This document shows positions 15,684-24,943 of a stretch of DNA of 38,605 nt, one piece after another. The position numbers and the translations under genes are program-made. Source of the DNA: Hydrocarboniphaga sp. (GTDB lineage Bacteria > Pseudomonadota > Gammaproteobacteria > Nevskiales > Nevskiaceae); NCBI RefSeq assembly GCF_028291725.1, contig NZ_JAQGNT010000016.1:1-38605 (forward strand), given 5' to 3'. The notes under the pieces are model-generated. The model saw only the letters and a program-made list of their open reading frames with translations. It was not told the DNA's origin and did no database searches. Position 1 is the first letter of the stretch, and each line of letters starts with the position of its first letter.

Positions 15684-16163
15684 ATGCCACGTCAATTCAC
15701 TCCTCGGCCGCACTCGAGCGAGCCGGGCCACGCCGCCTGGGTTGTCGCTGCCGACGCCGGGCGGGCCCGCATTTTCTCGGTGTCGCAGGACGACGGGCAA
15801 CTCGAGGAGTTGGTCGATTTCGTCAATCCGGACGCCCGGCTGCAGGATCGCGATGCTGTATCGGACCGTCGCGGCCATGTCACTCAGGGCGCGGCTGGAA
15901 TCGGCCATGCTTTCGAACCGCGGGAGTCGCATGGCGAGCATGTCGCCGAATCATTTGCCAAGGACCTGTGCGAACGTCTCGGCACGGCGCAGCGCTCCGG
16001 CGAGGTCACAAAAATCTACCTGCTGGCGGCCCCGAAATTTTTGGGACTGTTGCGCAAGAACCTCGACAAGGCGACGCAGCGCCTGGTCGTGCTGGAACTG
16101 GCCAGCGATCTGACCCTACATTCGCGGCACGACATTCGCAGCGCCCTGCCTGCACAACTCTGA
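15684..16163 (+). CDS. host attachment family protein (baeRF-like)
   Basis: Protein of 159 residues matching the 'protein required for attachment to host cells' family (Pfam Host_attach). Its features are the opening strand AWVVAADAGRARIFSV, a His/Glu-rich middle (RRGHVTQGAAG...HGEHVAESFAKDL) and a core strand KIYLLAAPKFLGLLRKNL, ending with LELASDLTLHS. The family belongs to the eRF1/archaeal release-factor-like (baeRF) fold group and probably acts in the cytosol in stress or translation control. The attachment name comes from one plant-bacterium study and may mislead. ATG 15684 is preceded by CGGAG at good spacing. It is divergent from the first Crp/Fnr gene. Confidence 0.85.
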   Translation: MPRQFTPRPHSSEPGHAAWVVAADAGRARIFSVSQDDGQLEELVDFVNPDARLQDRDAVSDRRGHVTQGAAGIGHAFEPRESHGEHVAESFAKDLCERLGTAQRSGEVTKIYLLAAPKFLGLLRKNLDKATQRLVVLELASDLTLHSRHDIRSALPAQL

Positions 16164-16296
16164 GCGCTCACTCCGGCTTCGATGATGACGCTTCTGCAGT
16201 GCCTTTCCTTTCGGCCCCAGATAGACGAGACGAGAGCTTTCGTCTCAGCCATTCCTGCTTGATGTATCGGAAGGCGATGGCCATTTCCGCAATCGT

Positions 16297-16518
16297 CTAC
16301 TGCTGTTGCTCACTCATCAGGTCATCGTCGCCGAGTGCCGCATGCATCAGCGGCACGGTGTGGGCATGGGTGGCGTGAAGAGTACCCATGACTCTGCGGG
16401 TGTTTCGGGCACCCACCTCTTCCACGCTCGAAAAGCGCATCTGCTGACCACTCGGCACTCTTCGATCGATCGGCCTTGCGGCGCGGATCGTGGATGTGTC
16501 CTGTCTGCTGAAGCTCAT
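16297..16518 (-). CDS. small hypothetical protein
   Basis: Protein of 73 residues. The start ATG 16518 is supported by a full GGAGGT ribosome site five bases upstream, one of the strongest in the window. The sequence is polar and rich in Arg, Ser and His, with an acidic end (GDDDLMSEQQQ), no membrane segment and no recognised domain. A HATHAHTVPLMHAA stretch contains several histidines that could bind metal. It stands alone, convergent with the host-attachment gene, inside a neighbourhood of Crp/Fnr regulators. Confidence 0.6.
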   Translation of the reverse strand: MSFSRQDTSTIRAARPIDRRVPSGQQMRFSSVEEVGARNTRRVMGTLHATHAHTVPLMHAALGDDDLMSEQQQ

Positions 16519-16848
16519 GCTGACCTCCGGATCCCGTGGCTGACGAAAGTGCAAGCGATTGGGATGGATACGACTCGTCAACACTAGAGCAGGAAAAGTG
16601 CAGCGTCAGTACGCTGCCCCGCTTAGTGGCCGCGACTGCACAGGCTCGCAGGCGCGTGGGATTCCGCTGCATCGCTCTCCCGGAAAGCCTGACAGCGGGC
16701 GAAATCGTATGCCTGCCCTTGGATTCGATCTGCAATTGGAGTTGACGCTGCCGCGCCCTAGCAGTAGCCGTGACGTTCGTTCAGTCCCGCGAACCCCGGA
16801 ATCCAGCGATCGATTGGCGCCGATCCGCCAATCAGCGCTCGACGCCCC
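16519..16848. other. intergenic region, nothing recognised
   Basis: This 330-base gap lies between the small gene and the second Crp/Fnr gene. Short open frames on both strands lack ribosome sites and protein-like composition. It should contain the promoter of the minus-strand small gene, but no clear promoter stands out. Confidence 0.35.
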
Positions 16849-17595
16849 TCAATTCCGGACAACCACCTTGGCGTCGGCCGTGAGCGGACGATAGCTCAGC
16901 AGGCGGTCTGTTTCATTCTTGACCACGGCGTAGCACTCACAGCTCAGATGCTCGAGCGCAGGGCGGTCGAGCACCGTGATTTTTCCTCGACGATATTCAA
17001 TGACGCCCAGCTTCTGCAGTTTGCCTGCCGCATCGGTGACGCCCTCTCGGCGTACGCCAAGCATGTTGGCGATCAGTTCATGGGTCATCTTCAATTGGTT
17101 GCTCGACAGGCGATCCAGCGAAAGCAGCAGCCAGCGACACAGCTGCTGATCGACACTGTGATGGCGATTGCAAACGGCGGTTTGGGACATCTGCGTCAGC
17201 AGCGATTGCGTGTAGCGCAGCAGCAGCAGCAGCAGTTCGCCGTGACGATTGAACTCTTCCTTGATCTGCTTCGCGGGCAGGCGATACGCCGCGCCCGCGC
17301 TCTGCACAACCGCTCGGCTGGGAGTGCTCTCACCCCCCATGAACAAGGAGACACCGACGATTCCATCGTTGCCGACGACCGAGATCTCGGCCGATGCACC
17401 GCTTTCCATCACGTAGAGCAGCGAGACGATGGAGTCCGTCGGAAAATAGACGTGGTCCAATACGCCACCGGCCTCATACAAGACTTTGCCCAGCGGCAGA
17501 GGAACCCACTCCAGCAGTGGCCATAGTCGGACTTTGGTATCGGCCGACAGCATGGACAGCAGATGATTTTGCTCGGGGCTGGGTGAATCCGACAT
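16849..17595 (-). CDS. Crp/Fnr family transcriptional regulator (paralogue 2)
   Basis: Regulator of 248 residues with the same two-domain plan as its neighbours: a cyclic-nucleotide-binding fold (DHVYFPTDSIVSLLYVMESG, ESTPSRAVVQSAG) and a winged helix (LIANMLGVRREGVTDAAGKL). ATG 17595 (MSDSPSPEQN) gives an N-terminus of the same length as the paralogues. In-frame starts further upstream (ATG 17655, GTG 17685) would add about 20-30 residues that the others lack. It is closest to paralogue 1, sharing TQMSQTAVCNRHHS and QQLCRWLLLSLDRL exactly, and carries an extra C-terminal tail (PLTADAKVVVRN). The ligand and targets are unknown. Confidence 0.9.
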   Translation of the reverse strand: MSDSPSPEQNHLLSMLSADTKVRLWPLLEWVPLPLGKVLYEAGGVLDHVYFPTDSIVSLLYVMESGASAEISVVGNDGIVGVSLFMGGESTPSRAVVQSAGAAYRLPAKQIKEEFNRHGELLLLLLRYTQSLLTQMSQTAVCNRHHSVDQQLCRWLLLSLDRLSSNQLKMTHELIANMLGVRREGVTDAAGKLQKLGVIEYRRGKITVLDRPALEHLSCECYAVVKNETDRLLSYRPLTADAKVVVRN

Positions 17596-17741
17596 GTCTA
17601 TTACCGGGCACAAGACGTCGATAGCGCGCCTTTCCGACCCGTTAGAATACGCCATGTGCGGGAATTCGTATGTACGATATCGCACAGTGATGCCTCTTCA
17701 GCACGCCGGCGACCGGGCCGGGGCCGGAATCCGCCCTGGGA

Positions 17742-18482
17742 TCAGCTCGCGGTCACTTCGGGTAGCAGGCGGTCGTATTCCTTCTTGACCACGGCGTAGC
17801 ACTCGCAGGCGTGATCCTGCAGGCCCGGCCGATCAAGAACCGTAATCGTGCCGCTCTTGTAAGTTATCAATCCTGCGGTCTGCAGTTTATCGGTCGCGTC
17901 GGTGGCGCCCGCACGGCGAACACCCAGCATGTTGGCGATCAGGCCCTGCGTCATCAGCACTTGATTGTCCGGCAGGCGATCGAGACTCATCAGCAGCCAG
18001 CGGGATAGCTGCTGCTCGACGGAATGATGCAGGTTGCAGGCCGCCGTCTGAGTGATCTGTGTCATCAAGGCTTGCGTATATCTCAACAGCAGATGCTGCA
18101 TCGCGCCCCCCAGATCGAAATGCGCTTTCAACACGTCCACTTTCAAGCGGAATGCATTGCCTTCGCTCTGTACGATGGCTCGGCTGGTGGTCGACTGGCC
18201 GCCCATGAACAGCGAAACCCCCACCATGCCTTCGCTACCGACGACGGCGATTTCCGCGGAGTCGCCGTTGGTCATTACATTCAGCAGTGAGACGACGCAA
18301 TCAATTGGGAAATAGACATGTGTCAGCACCACGCCCGATTCGTAAATGACGGAAGCCAGGCTCAGGCTGACCCGCTCCAGGGACGGGGAAAGGCGCTGAT
18401 ACTCCGCCTCGGGCAGGCAGGCCAGCAGATAGTTGCTCGGTATTTTGGGGGTAGACAAGCCTGTGGTCTCGGTGATTGGCAT
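17742..18482 (-). CDS. Crp/Fnr family transcriptional regulator (paralogue 3)
   Basis: Regulator of 246 residues. The ligand-binding fold (VYFPIDCVVSLLNVMTNGDS, QSTTSRAIVQSEG) and winged helix (LIANMLGVRRAGATDATDKL) are intact. It is the most divergent of the three: TQITQTAACNLHHS replaces TQMSQTAVCNRHHS, and the recognition helix reads RRAGATDA rather than RREGVT. ATG 18482 is chosen over TTG 18500. It lies 146 bases upstream of paralogue 2 on the same strand, so the two may be co-transcribed. Confidence 0.9.
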   Translation of the reverse strand: MPITETTGLSTPKIPSNYLLACLPEAEYQRLSPSLERVSLSLASVIYESGVVLTHVYFPIDCVVSLLNVMTNGDSAEIAVVGSEGMVGVSLFMGGQSTTSRAIVQSEGNAFRLKVDVLKAHFDLGGAMQHLLLRYTQALMTQITQTAACNLHHSVEQQLSRWLLMSLDRLPDNQVLMTQGLIANMLGVRRAGATDATDKLQTAGLITYKSGTITVLDRPGLQDHACECYAVVKKEYDRLLPEVTAS

Positions 18483-18588
18483 CCGGCGCCACCACCGCAA
18501 TGACGACGCTCCGGCTGCTTAGCTCACCAAACTAGGCTCGACATGAACTAACGTCTGTACGGCAGCGAACAGCATCGAAACCATAAGC

Positions 18589-19015
18589 GTGTCAGTGCCC
18601 CGGCAACTCGATACCCGCCAAGTGCGTTGGCAGACCGACGCCGATCGATTGGCCGGGTACAACATGCCGAGGTGGCCGTCGTCGAGGCGGATTCCGCAAA
18701 GCGCAAGAACGATATGCTGGAAATGCAACTGGCGGCGTTGCAAGCCAAGAAGACCGATCGTGGCAGGGTGCCGAGCTTGGGCGACGTGCTGTTCTCAACC
18801 GGCAAATCCGACCTCAAGCCGGGAGGCATCGCCAATCCGGATCGGCTGGTCGGCTTCCTCGGCGAGGCAACGGATCGCAGCGTCCGCATCGAAGGACATA
18901 CCGACAACGTTGGCGGCCAGGCATTCAACCAGGCACTGTCGCAGACAACAAGACCGAAGCCGGCAGACAGGCGAATCGTCGAGTCGAAGTGATTATCCAA
19001 AACCCACCGGCGTAG
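18589..19015 (+). pseudogene. OmpA-family protein remnant
   Basis: The plus strand reads AKKTDRGRVPSLGDVLFSTG, then IEGHTDNVGGQAFNQALS, the start of the OmpA C-terminal peptidoglycan-binding domain, preceded by a helical Ala/Gln/Lys-rich stretch as in DUF4398-OmpA proteins. The domain's middle is then missing. After a frame change near 18950 its final strand appears (DNKTEAGRQANRRVEVIIQN) and ends at TAG 19013. Roughly 30 residues between the two motifs are deleted. The 5' part also lacks a start with a ribosome site and a signal peptide. It is therefore a decayed envelope-protein gene. Confidence 0.75.
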
Positions 19016-19050
19016 CGATGGTCGACGCCGGGGCCGAACCGGATCGGTGA

Positions 19051-19722
19051 TCAGGCCTTCCGAGATGAAACACGCTTGCTGTTGTTGGCAGGCAAGCCCG
19101 GGCCGATTTTGGCGGCGTTGTCACCCAGAGCCGCGCGCACGCAGAAATCGGCGATCGCCTTGATCAACTTCTTCTTGTCGCTGGTTTTGGCCGTCGGCGC
19201 GACGGGCCGGATCAGGGCCTCGGTAAAAGCGCCCACGATGCAAGCGGCACTGATCTCGGTCGACTGCGATGCAAACTCGCCAGACTTGACGCCAGACTTC
19301 AACACTTTTTCGAATACCTCGCCGAACTGCTGCCGGCAGATGATGCGCGCCGCGTCCACCTCGGGGTCGATAGGCTCGGCAATGAAGGCATACGCCAGGT
19401 GCGGGCCTTCCAGTGCGCGCGACGCGAACGACTCGACCGCCGCGCGCAGACGCTGGGTTGCGGTATCGGGCCCGGCGATGATCGCGCTGAGTATCGCGAT
19501 CTCATGCGCGACGGCGTTGGTCAGCACCTCGACGAAAAGCTCTGCCTTCGAAGGAAAGTAGCGGTAGATCGCACCGGTGGACAGGCCGACCTCGGCCGCG
19601 ACCGCCGCGATCGACGCCTCTCGGAAGCCGCCCGCGGCGATCAGGCGCCTGGCGGCCAACACGATCCGCTGCCGGTTGTCGGCCAGCCGCTCCTGCATCA
19701 AAGGGGAACGTCGGTATGCCAT
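19051..19722 (-). CDS. TetR family transcriptional regulator
   Basis: Regulator of 223 residues. The N-terminal TetR helix-turn-helix is clear (RIVLAARRLIAAGGFREASI, then VAAEVGLSTGAIYRYFPSKAEL, about residues 15-58), followed by an all-helical ligand-binding domain. ATG 19722 is preferred because AAGGG lies upstream and the frame before it is not protein-like. It is transcribed divergently from isovaleryl-CoA dehydrogenase, with 162 bases between the starts, so it is a probable local repressor of the leucine-degradation genes, as TetR-type LiuQ regulators are in some proteobacteria. The effector, perhaps a branched acyl-CoA, is inferred and not shown. Confidence 0.88.
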   Translation of the reverse strand: MAYRRSPLMQERLADNRQRIVLAARRLIAAGGFREASIAAVAAEVGLSTGAIYRYFPSKAELFVEVLTNAVAHEIAILSAIIAGPDTATQRLRAAVESFASRALEGPHLAYAFIAEPIDPEVDAARIICRQQFGEVFEKVLKSGVKSGEFASQSTEISAACIVGAFTEALIRPVAPTAKTSDKKKLIKAIADFCVRAALGDNAAKIGPGLPANNSKRVSSRKA

Positions 19723-19745
19723 AACTGTGAACCCTTGTTCTGTTT

Positions 19746-19761
19746 GTGAATTATGCTTCAC
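19746..19761. promoter_or_regulatory. candidate operator in the TetR-liuA divergent region
   Basis: GTGAA-N6-TTCAC is an inverted repeat 24 bases upstream of the TetR start. A further GTGAA lies at 19727-19731. The position between divergent genes suits an operator, but the arms are only 5 bp. Confidence 0.4.
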
Positions 19762-19884
19762 TTTTTTAACGATACCCAGTACATTTCCGCTGCCTTCAGG
19801 ATTCCAGAGCCTTGGAGTCAAGGCCAGCGCCGGCGGTGTCGGCCAGCCGTAGCGCTATCAAAGCATGTGGAGAACCCAGCACCC

Positions 19885-21048
19885 ATGTCCCTGACTTCCC
19901 TGAATTTCGACCTCGGCGACGACATTGACCAACTGCGCAATCTCACCCAGCAGTTCGCGTCGCGCGAGGTCGCACCGCTGGCCGCCAAGGCCGACGCCGA
20001 GAACGCATTTCCGAACCAGCTCTGGTCCAAGTTCGGCGAGCTCGGCCTGCTCGGCCTCACGGTCGAGGAAGAATACGGCGGCACCAACCTGGGCTACCTG
20101 GCCCATGTGGTGGCGATGGAGGAAATCTCTCGCGCCTGCTCCGCCATCGGCCTGTCCTACGGCGCACATTCCAACCTGTGCGTGAATCAGCTGCGCAAAA
20201 ACGGCAGCGAGGCGCAGAAGAAGCAGTACCTGCCCAGGCTCATCAGCGGCGAGCATATCGGCGCACTGGCGATGTCGGAGCCGGGCTCCGGCTCCGATGT
20301 GGTGAGCATGAAGTTGCGCGCCGAGAAGAAGGGCGAGCGCTACCTGCTCAATGGCAGCAAGATGTGGATCACCAACGGCCCCGATGCCGACACACTGATC
20401 GTCTACGCCAGAACCGATCCGGCGGCCGGTTCGCGCGGCATTACCGCCTTCATCATCGAGAAGAGCTTCAAGGGTTTCACCACGGCCCAGAAGCTCGACA
20501 AGCTCGGCATGCGCGGATCGAACACCTGCGAGCTGGTATTCCAGGATTGCGAGGTACCGGAGGAAAACGTGCTCGGCAGCGTCGGCCGCGGCGTCAACGT
20601 GTTGATGTCGGGCCTCGACTACGAGCGCGTGGTGCTCTCGGGCGGCCCGCTCGGCATCATGTCCGCGTGCATGGATGTGGTCATGCCCTATGTGCACGAC
20701 CGCAAGCAGTTCGGTACTCCGATCGGCGAGTTCCAGCTCATGCAGGGCAAGCTCGCCGACATGTACGTGGGCTTCAACGCCTGCCGCGCCTACGTCTACG
20801 CGGTAGCCAAGGCCTGCGATCGCGGCGAGACCACGCGCAAGGACGCCGCGGGCGCGATTCTCTATTCCGCGGAGAAGGCGACGTGGATGGCCGGCCAGGC
20901 GATTCAGGCCCTGGGCGGCAACGGCTACATCAATGAATTCCCCACTGGCCGCCTGTGGCGCGATGCCAAGCTCTACGAGATCGGCGCCGGCACTTCGGAG
21001 ATCCGCCGCATGCTGATCGGCCGCGAACTGTTCAACGAGACCTTTTGA
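19885..21048 (+). CDS. liuA: isovaleryl-CoA dehydrogenase
   Basis: FAD-dependent acyl-CoA dehydrogenase of 387 residues that converts isovaleryl-CoA to 3-methylcrotonyl-CoA in leucine breakdown. Family hallmarks: [32 protein letters not shown] and [14 protein letters not shown]. The catalytic base is Glu247 in [13 protein letters not shown]; placement of the base in this helix, rather than in the C-terminal loop, is characteristic of isovaleryl-CoA dehydrogenase and sets it apart from straight-chain enzymes. ATG 19885 is chosen for GGAG upstream and for the homologous N-terminus. The carboxylase beta-subunit gene overlaps its stop (TGATG). A divergent TetR gene probably controls it. Confidence 0.93.
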   Translation: MSLTSLNFDLGDDIDQLRNLTQQFASREVAPLAAKADAENAFPNQLWSKFGELGLLGLTVEEEYGGTNLGYLAHVVAMEEISRACSAIGLSYGAHSNLCVNQLRKNGSEAQKKQYLPRLISGEHIGALAMSEPGSGSDVVSMKLRAEKKGERYLLNGSKMWITNGPDADTLIVYARTDPAAGSRGITAFIIEKSFKGFTTAQKLDKLGMRGSNTCELVFQDCEVPEENVLGSVGRGVNVLMSGLDYERVVLSGGPLGIMSACMDVVMPYVHDRKQFGTPIGEFQLMQGKLADMYVGFNACRAYVYAVAKACDRGETTRKDAAGAILYSAEKATWMAGQAIQALGGNGYINEFPTGRLWRDAKLYEIGAGTSEIRRMLIGRELFNETF

Positions 21049-22655
21049 TGGCTGTCATCCAGTCCAAGCTGCGCACCGGTGCCGACGACTTCAAGGCGAA
21101 CGCTGCGGCGCTGAGAACTCAGGTGGACGAGCTGCGCGAACTCACCGCCAAGACCGCGATGGGCGGCTCGGAAGCCGCGCGCGCCAAGCACACCGGGCGA
21201 GGCAAGCTGATGGCGCGTGATCGCATCGACGGCCTGCTTGATCCGGGGACGCCATTCCTGGAGCTGTCGCCGCTCGCTGCGCATGGCATGTACGGCGGCG
21301 ATCTGCCCTGCGGCGGCGCGATCGCCGGCATTGGCCGCATCAGTGGCCGCGAGTGCGTGATCATCGCCAACGACGCCACGGTCAAGGGCGGCACTTACTA
21401 CCCGGTCACCGTGAAAAAGCATTTGCGTGCACAGGAAGTCGCGAAAGAGAACCGGCTGCCCTGCGTATATCTGGTGGATTCCGGCGGTGCGTTCCTGCCG
21501 ATGCAGGACGAGGTGTTCCCGGACAGGGAGCATTTCGGCCGCATTTTCTACAACCAGGCGAACCTGTCGGCGATGGGCATTCCGCAGATCGCCTGCGTGA
21601 TGGGCTCCTGCACGGCTGGCGGCGCCTATGTCCCGGCGATGTCGGATGAAACCGTTATCGTCAAGAACCAGGGCACGATCTTTCTCGGCGGCCCGCCGCT
21701 GGTCAAGGCCGCCACCGGCGAAGTGGTCAGCGCCGAGGATCTGGGCGGTGCCGACGTGCACACGCGCATCTCCGGCGTAGCCGATCATTTTGCGGAGAGC
21801 GATCACCACGCGCTGTCGCTGGTGCGCGGTATCGTCTCGCACCTCAACATTCGCAAACAGATCGGCATCGACCTGCAAACGCCCGAAGCACCGCTCTACG
21901 ATCCCGAGGAAATCTACGGCGTCGTGCCGGCCGATACGCGCAAGCCCTACGACGTGCGCGAAATCATCGCGCGCATCGTCGACGGCTCGCGGCTCGACGA
22001 GTTCAAGGCGCGTTACGGCAGCACGCTGGTCACCGGCTTCTCGCACATCCACGGCTATCCGGTCGGCATTCTCGCGAACAACGGCATCCTGTTCAGCGAG
22101 TCGGCGCAGAAGGGCGCGCACTTCATCGAGCTGTGCGCGCAACGCGGTATTCCCTTGCTGTTTCTGCAGAACATCTCCGGGTTCATGGTCGGCCGCAAGT
22201 ACGAAAACGCCGGCATCGCCAAGGACGGCGCCAAGCTGGTGACCGCCGTCGCGACCGCCCAGGTACCCAAGTTCACGGTACTGATCGGCGGCTCCTTCGG
22301 AGCCGGCAACTATGGCATGTGCGGCCGCGCCTATTCACCGCGCTTTCTGTGGAGTTGGCCGAATTCACGCATCTCGGTAATGGGTGGCGAGCAGGCCGCC
22401 AGCGTGCTCGCCACCGTGCGCCGCGACGGACTCGAAGCCCAGGGCAAGCACTGGAGCGCCGAAGATGAAGAGAAGTTCAAGGCGCCGACACGCGCGCAGT
22501 TCGACCTGCAAGGCAGCCCCTATTACGCCAGCGCGCGGCTCTGGGACGACGGCATCGTCGATCCCGCTCAGACGCGGCGCACGCTGGGCCTGGGGCTTTC
22601 AGCCGCGCTCAACGCGCCGATCGAACCGACACACTTCGGCGTCTTCCGCATGTGA
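21048..22655 (+). CDS. liuB: 3-methylcrotonyl-CoA carboxylase beta subunit
   Basis: Carboxyltransferase subunit of 535 residues that moves CO2 from biotin to 3-methylcrotonyl-CoA. Both carboxyltransferase halves are visible: the N-half with [20 protein letters not shown] and [17 protein letters not shown], and the C-half with [12 protein letters not shown] and [20 protein letters not shown], which form the two oxyanion holes. The start ATG 21048 overlaps the last base of the liuA stop, indicating translational coupling. The length fits the family. The next gene is the alpha subunit, without the liuC hydratase that often lies between them. Confidence 0.94.
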   Translation: MAVIQSKLRTGADDFKANAAALRTQVDELRELTAKTAMGGSEAARAKHTGRGKLMARDRIDGLLDPGTPFLELSPLAAHGMYGGDLPCGGAIAGIGRISGRECVIIANDATVKGGTYYPVTVKKHLRAQEVAKENRLPCVYLVDSGGAFLPMQDEVFPDREHFGRIFYNQANLSAMGIPQIACVMGSCTAGGAYVPAMSDETVIVKNQGTIFLGGPPLVKAATGEVVSAEDLGGADVHTRISGVADHFAESDHHALSLVRGIVSHLNIRKQIGIDLQTPEAPLYDPEEIYGVVPADTRKPYDVREIIARIVDGSRLDEFKARYGSTLVTGFSHIHGYPVGILANNGILFSESAQKGAHFIELCAQRGIPLLFLQNISGFMVGRKYENAGIAKDGAKLVTAVATAQVPKFTVLIGGSFGAGNYGMCGRAYSPRFLWSWPNSRISVMGGEQAASVLATVRRDGLEAQGKHWSAEDEEKFKAPTRAQFDLQGSPYYASARLWDDGIVDPAQTRRTLGLGLSAALNAPIEPTHFGVFRM

Positions 22656-22660
22656 TCGCA

Positions 22661-22685
22661 TCGCGGCCGCGCGCAGCGGCCGCGA
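22661..22685 (+). terminator. strong hairpin between liuB and liuD
   Basis: A perfect 10-bp GC stem (TCGCGGCCGC at 22661-22670 with GCGGCCGCGA at 22676-22685) and a five-base loop, followed by CACTATTTTCG. The T-run is short, so this may be a partial terminator or processing site lowering expression of liuD relative to liuB, rather than a full stop. Confidence 0.4.
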
Positions 22686-22724
22686 CACTATTTTCGACAA
22701 GCGCAAACCCGTTCGGGGCTCGTG

Positions 22725-24713
22725 ATGTTCACCAAAGTACTGATTGCCAACCGCGGCGAAATCGCCTGCCGCGTCATCAAGACCTGCCGGCGACTCGGCA
22801 TCCGCACGGTCGCGGTCTATTCGGAAGCCGATGCCGGCGCGCGCCATGTGCGTCTCGCCGACGAAGCGTATTGCGTTGGGCCTGCGGCATCCCGCGACAG
22901 CTATTTGCGTGCCGACCGGATCGTCGTAGCGGCTCTGCACAGCGGCGCTCAGGCGGTGCATCCCGGCTACGGTTTCCTGTCCGAAAACGAGGGCTTCGCC
23001 AAGGCTTGTGCCGAGGCCGGCATCGTCTTCATCGGCCCGCCGGTTGAGGCGATCCGCGCAATGGGCTCCAAGTCCGCGGCCAAAACCCTGATGCAGGCCG
23101 CCCGGGTACCGCTGGTGCCGGGTTATCACGGCGACGAGCAGAACCCCGAGTTCCTGCAGCAGCAGGCCGACGGCATGGCTTATCCGGTGCTGATCAAGGC
23201 CAGCGCGGGCGGCGGCGGCAAGGGCATGCGCATCGTCGAGAGCAGCGCGGACTTCCCCGCCGCGCTCGCATCCTGCCAGCGTGAAGCCGCGGCGTCGTTC
23301 AACGACGAGCGCGTCCTGATCGAAAAGTATCTGGTACGCCCGCGCCACATCGAGATTCAGGTGTTCGGCGACACCCAGGGCAACATCGTGAGCCTGTTCG
23401 AGCGCGACTGCTCGGCGCAGCGTCGTCACCAGAAAGTCGTGGAGGAAGCGCCGGCGCCGGGCATCGACGCCGCGCGCCGTGCCGAGATGGGACGCGCCGC
23501 CTGCGACGCCGCGCGCGCCGTCGGCTATGTCGGCGCGGGAACGGTCGAGTTCATCGCCGACCAGGGCGGTTCGTTCTACTTCATGGAAATGAACACGCGT
23601 CTGCAGGTTGAGCATCCGGTGACCGAGATGATCACCGGGCTTGATCTGGTTGAATGGCAGTTGCGTATTGCCAGCGGCGAAGCGCTACCGCTGACGCAGC
23701 AGCAGATTCCGCTGCGTGGGCACGCGATCGAGGTGCGCCTCTATGCCGAGGAGCCAGCCAAGGGCTTCCTGCCCTCGATCGGCCGGCTCGCGCACTTCCG
23801 CAAGCCCGCCGAGTCCGCGAATATTCGCGTCGATACCGGCGTCGACGAAGGGGATTCCGTGAGCCCCCACTACGATCCGATGCTCGCCAAGCTGATCGTC
23901 TGGGACGAGACGCGCGAGCGCGCGACGGATCGCATGCTGACAGCGCTTGCCGACTTCGAGATCGCCGGCGTCGGCAACAACATCGCCTTCCTGTCGCGGC
24001 TGATCGACCACGCGGAATTTCGGGAAGGCCGCGTCGATACCGGCTTGATCGAGCGCGAGCGCGCGGTACTGATTCCCGCACCGGCCTCGGCACCCGCAGA
24101 AGCCCTGGCCGCGGCCAGCCTCTGGACGCTGCAGAGCGAAGCGCGGGCGATCCGCATCACGACGGCCGCGAGCGCGGACCCGCACTCGCCCTGGGGCGAG
24201 GTCGATGGCTGGCGCATCAACGGCAGCCAGACGCGCAGGCTCGAATATCGCGAAGGCGAGACGCGGCGATCCGTCGAAGTGCGCTACGAGCGCAGCGGCG
24301 TGCAACTCAATGGCAGCGCGGCAGCGGTGAGCGGAAGCGGCGATGGCCAACAGCAGTACACGGTCGGCACGCAGCGCCTCAGCGCCAGCATCGTGCGCCT
24401 GGGCGAGCAACTGCACGTATTCAGTGGCGGACTACATCACGTGCTCCAGCCGTTCGACCCGCTCGCTCATGCCGCCGGCGATCAGGAAGCACACGGAGGG
24501 CTGAGCGCGCCGATGCCCGGCAAGATCGTGGATCTGCCGGCAGCGGTCGGCGCCGAAGTCGACAAGGGCGCAGCACTGGTCGTCATGGAAGCGATGAAGA
24601 TGGAGCACACGCTCGTGGCACCGGCCAAGGGCCGTGTGATCGCTTATCTCTGCAGCGTCGGTGAGCAAGTCAAGGACGGTGCCGAACTGGTGGAGTTTGA
24701 AGCTGCCGAGTGA
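22725..24713 (+). CDS. liuD: 3-methylcrotonyl-CoA carboxylase alpha (biotin) subunit
   Basis: Biotin-containing subunit of 662 residues. The biotin carboxylase part (1 to about 450) shows KVLIANRGEIACR, the glycine-rich ATP loop KASAGGGGKGMR, EKYLVRPRHIEIQ and the metal-binding EMNTRLQVEHPVTEM. A less conserved middle follows. A C-terminal biotinyl domain carries EAMKMEH with the biotinyl Lys625. It carboxylates biotin with ATP and bicarbonate for the LiuB step. ATG 22725 is favoured over the GTG just before it. The 69-base gap from liuB holds a strong hairpin. No HMG-CoA lyase gene follows within the window. Confidence 0.93.
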   Translation: MFTKVLIANRGEIACRVIKTCRRLGIRTVAVYSEADAGARHVRLADEAYCVGPAASRDSYLRADRIVVAALHSGAQAVHPGYGFLSENEGFAKACAEAGIVFIGPPVEAIRAMGSKSAAKTLMQAARVPLVPGYHGDEQNPEFLQQQADGMAYPVLIKASAGGGGKGMRIVESSADFPAALASCQREAAASFNDERVLIEKYLVRPRHIEIQVFGDTQGNIVSLFERDCSAQRRHQKVVEEAPAPGIDAARRAEMGRAACDAARAVGYVGAGTVEFIADQGGSFYFMEMNTRLQVEHPVTEMITGLDLVEWQLRIASGEALPLTQQQIPLRGHAIEVRLYAEEPAKGFLPSIGRLAHFRKPAESANIRVDTGVDEGDSVSPHYDPMLAKLIVWDETRERATDRMLTALADFEIAGVGNNIAFLSRLIDHAEFREGRVDTGLIERERAVLIPAPASAPAEALAAASLWTLQSEARAIRITTAASADPHSPWGEVDGWRINGSQTRRLEYREGETRRSVEVRYERSGVQLNGSAAAVSGSGDGQQQYTVGTQRLSASIVRLGEQLHVFSGGLHHVLQPFDPLAHAAGDQEAHGGLSAPMPGKIVDLPAAVGAEVDKGAALVVMEAMKMEHTLVAPAKGRVIAYLCSVGEQVKDGAELVEFEAAE

Positions 24714-24943
24714 GCGCCACCGCGTCGCCATGGTGACCGCCTGGTGCGTGTTTCAGCAGCTAATCCGCACTTCGGCGCGCGCTCGGTGGATTGGGCTGAG
24801 CCGCTGCGAAGAGCGCTGCCTGCGCCGCTTCGTCCTCCGCGCCGGGCTGTAACGATAGGCTGAGTGTTCAGCTTCGCCAATGACGCGCGCCTCGACTTTC
24901 CCGTCACCGTCTCGGCAAGATTGTCAAAGACCGTCAGCGATGA

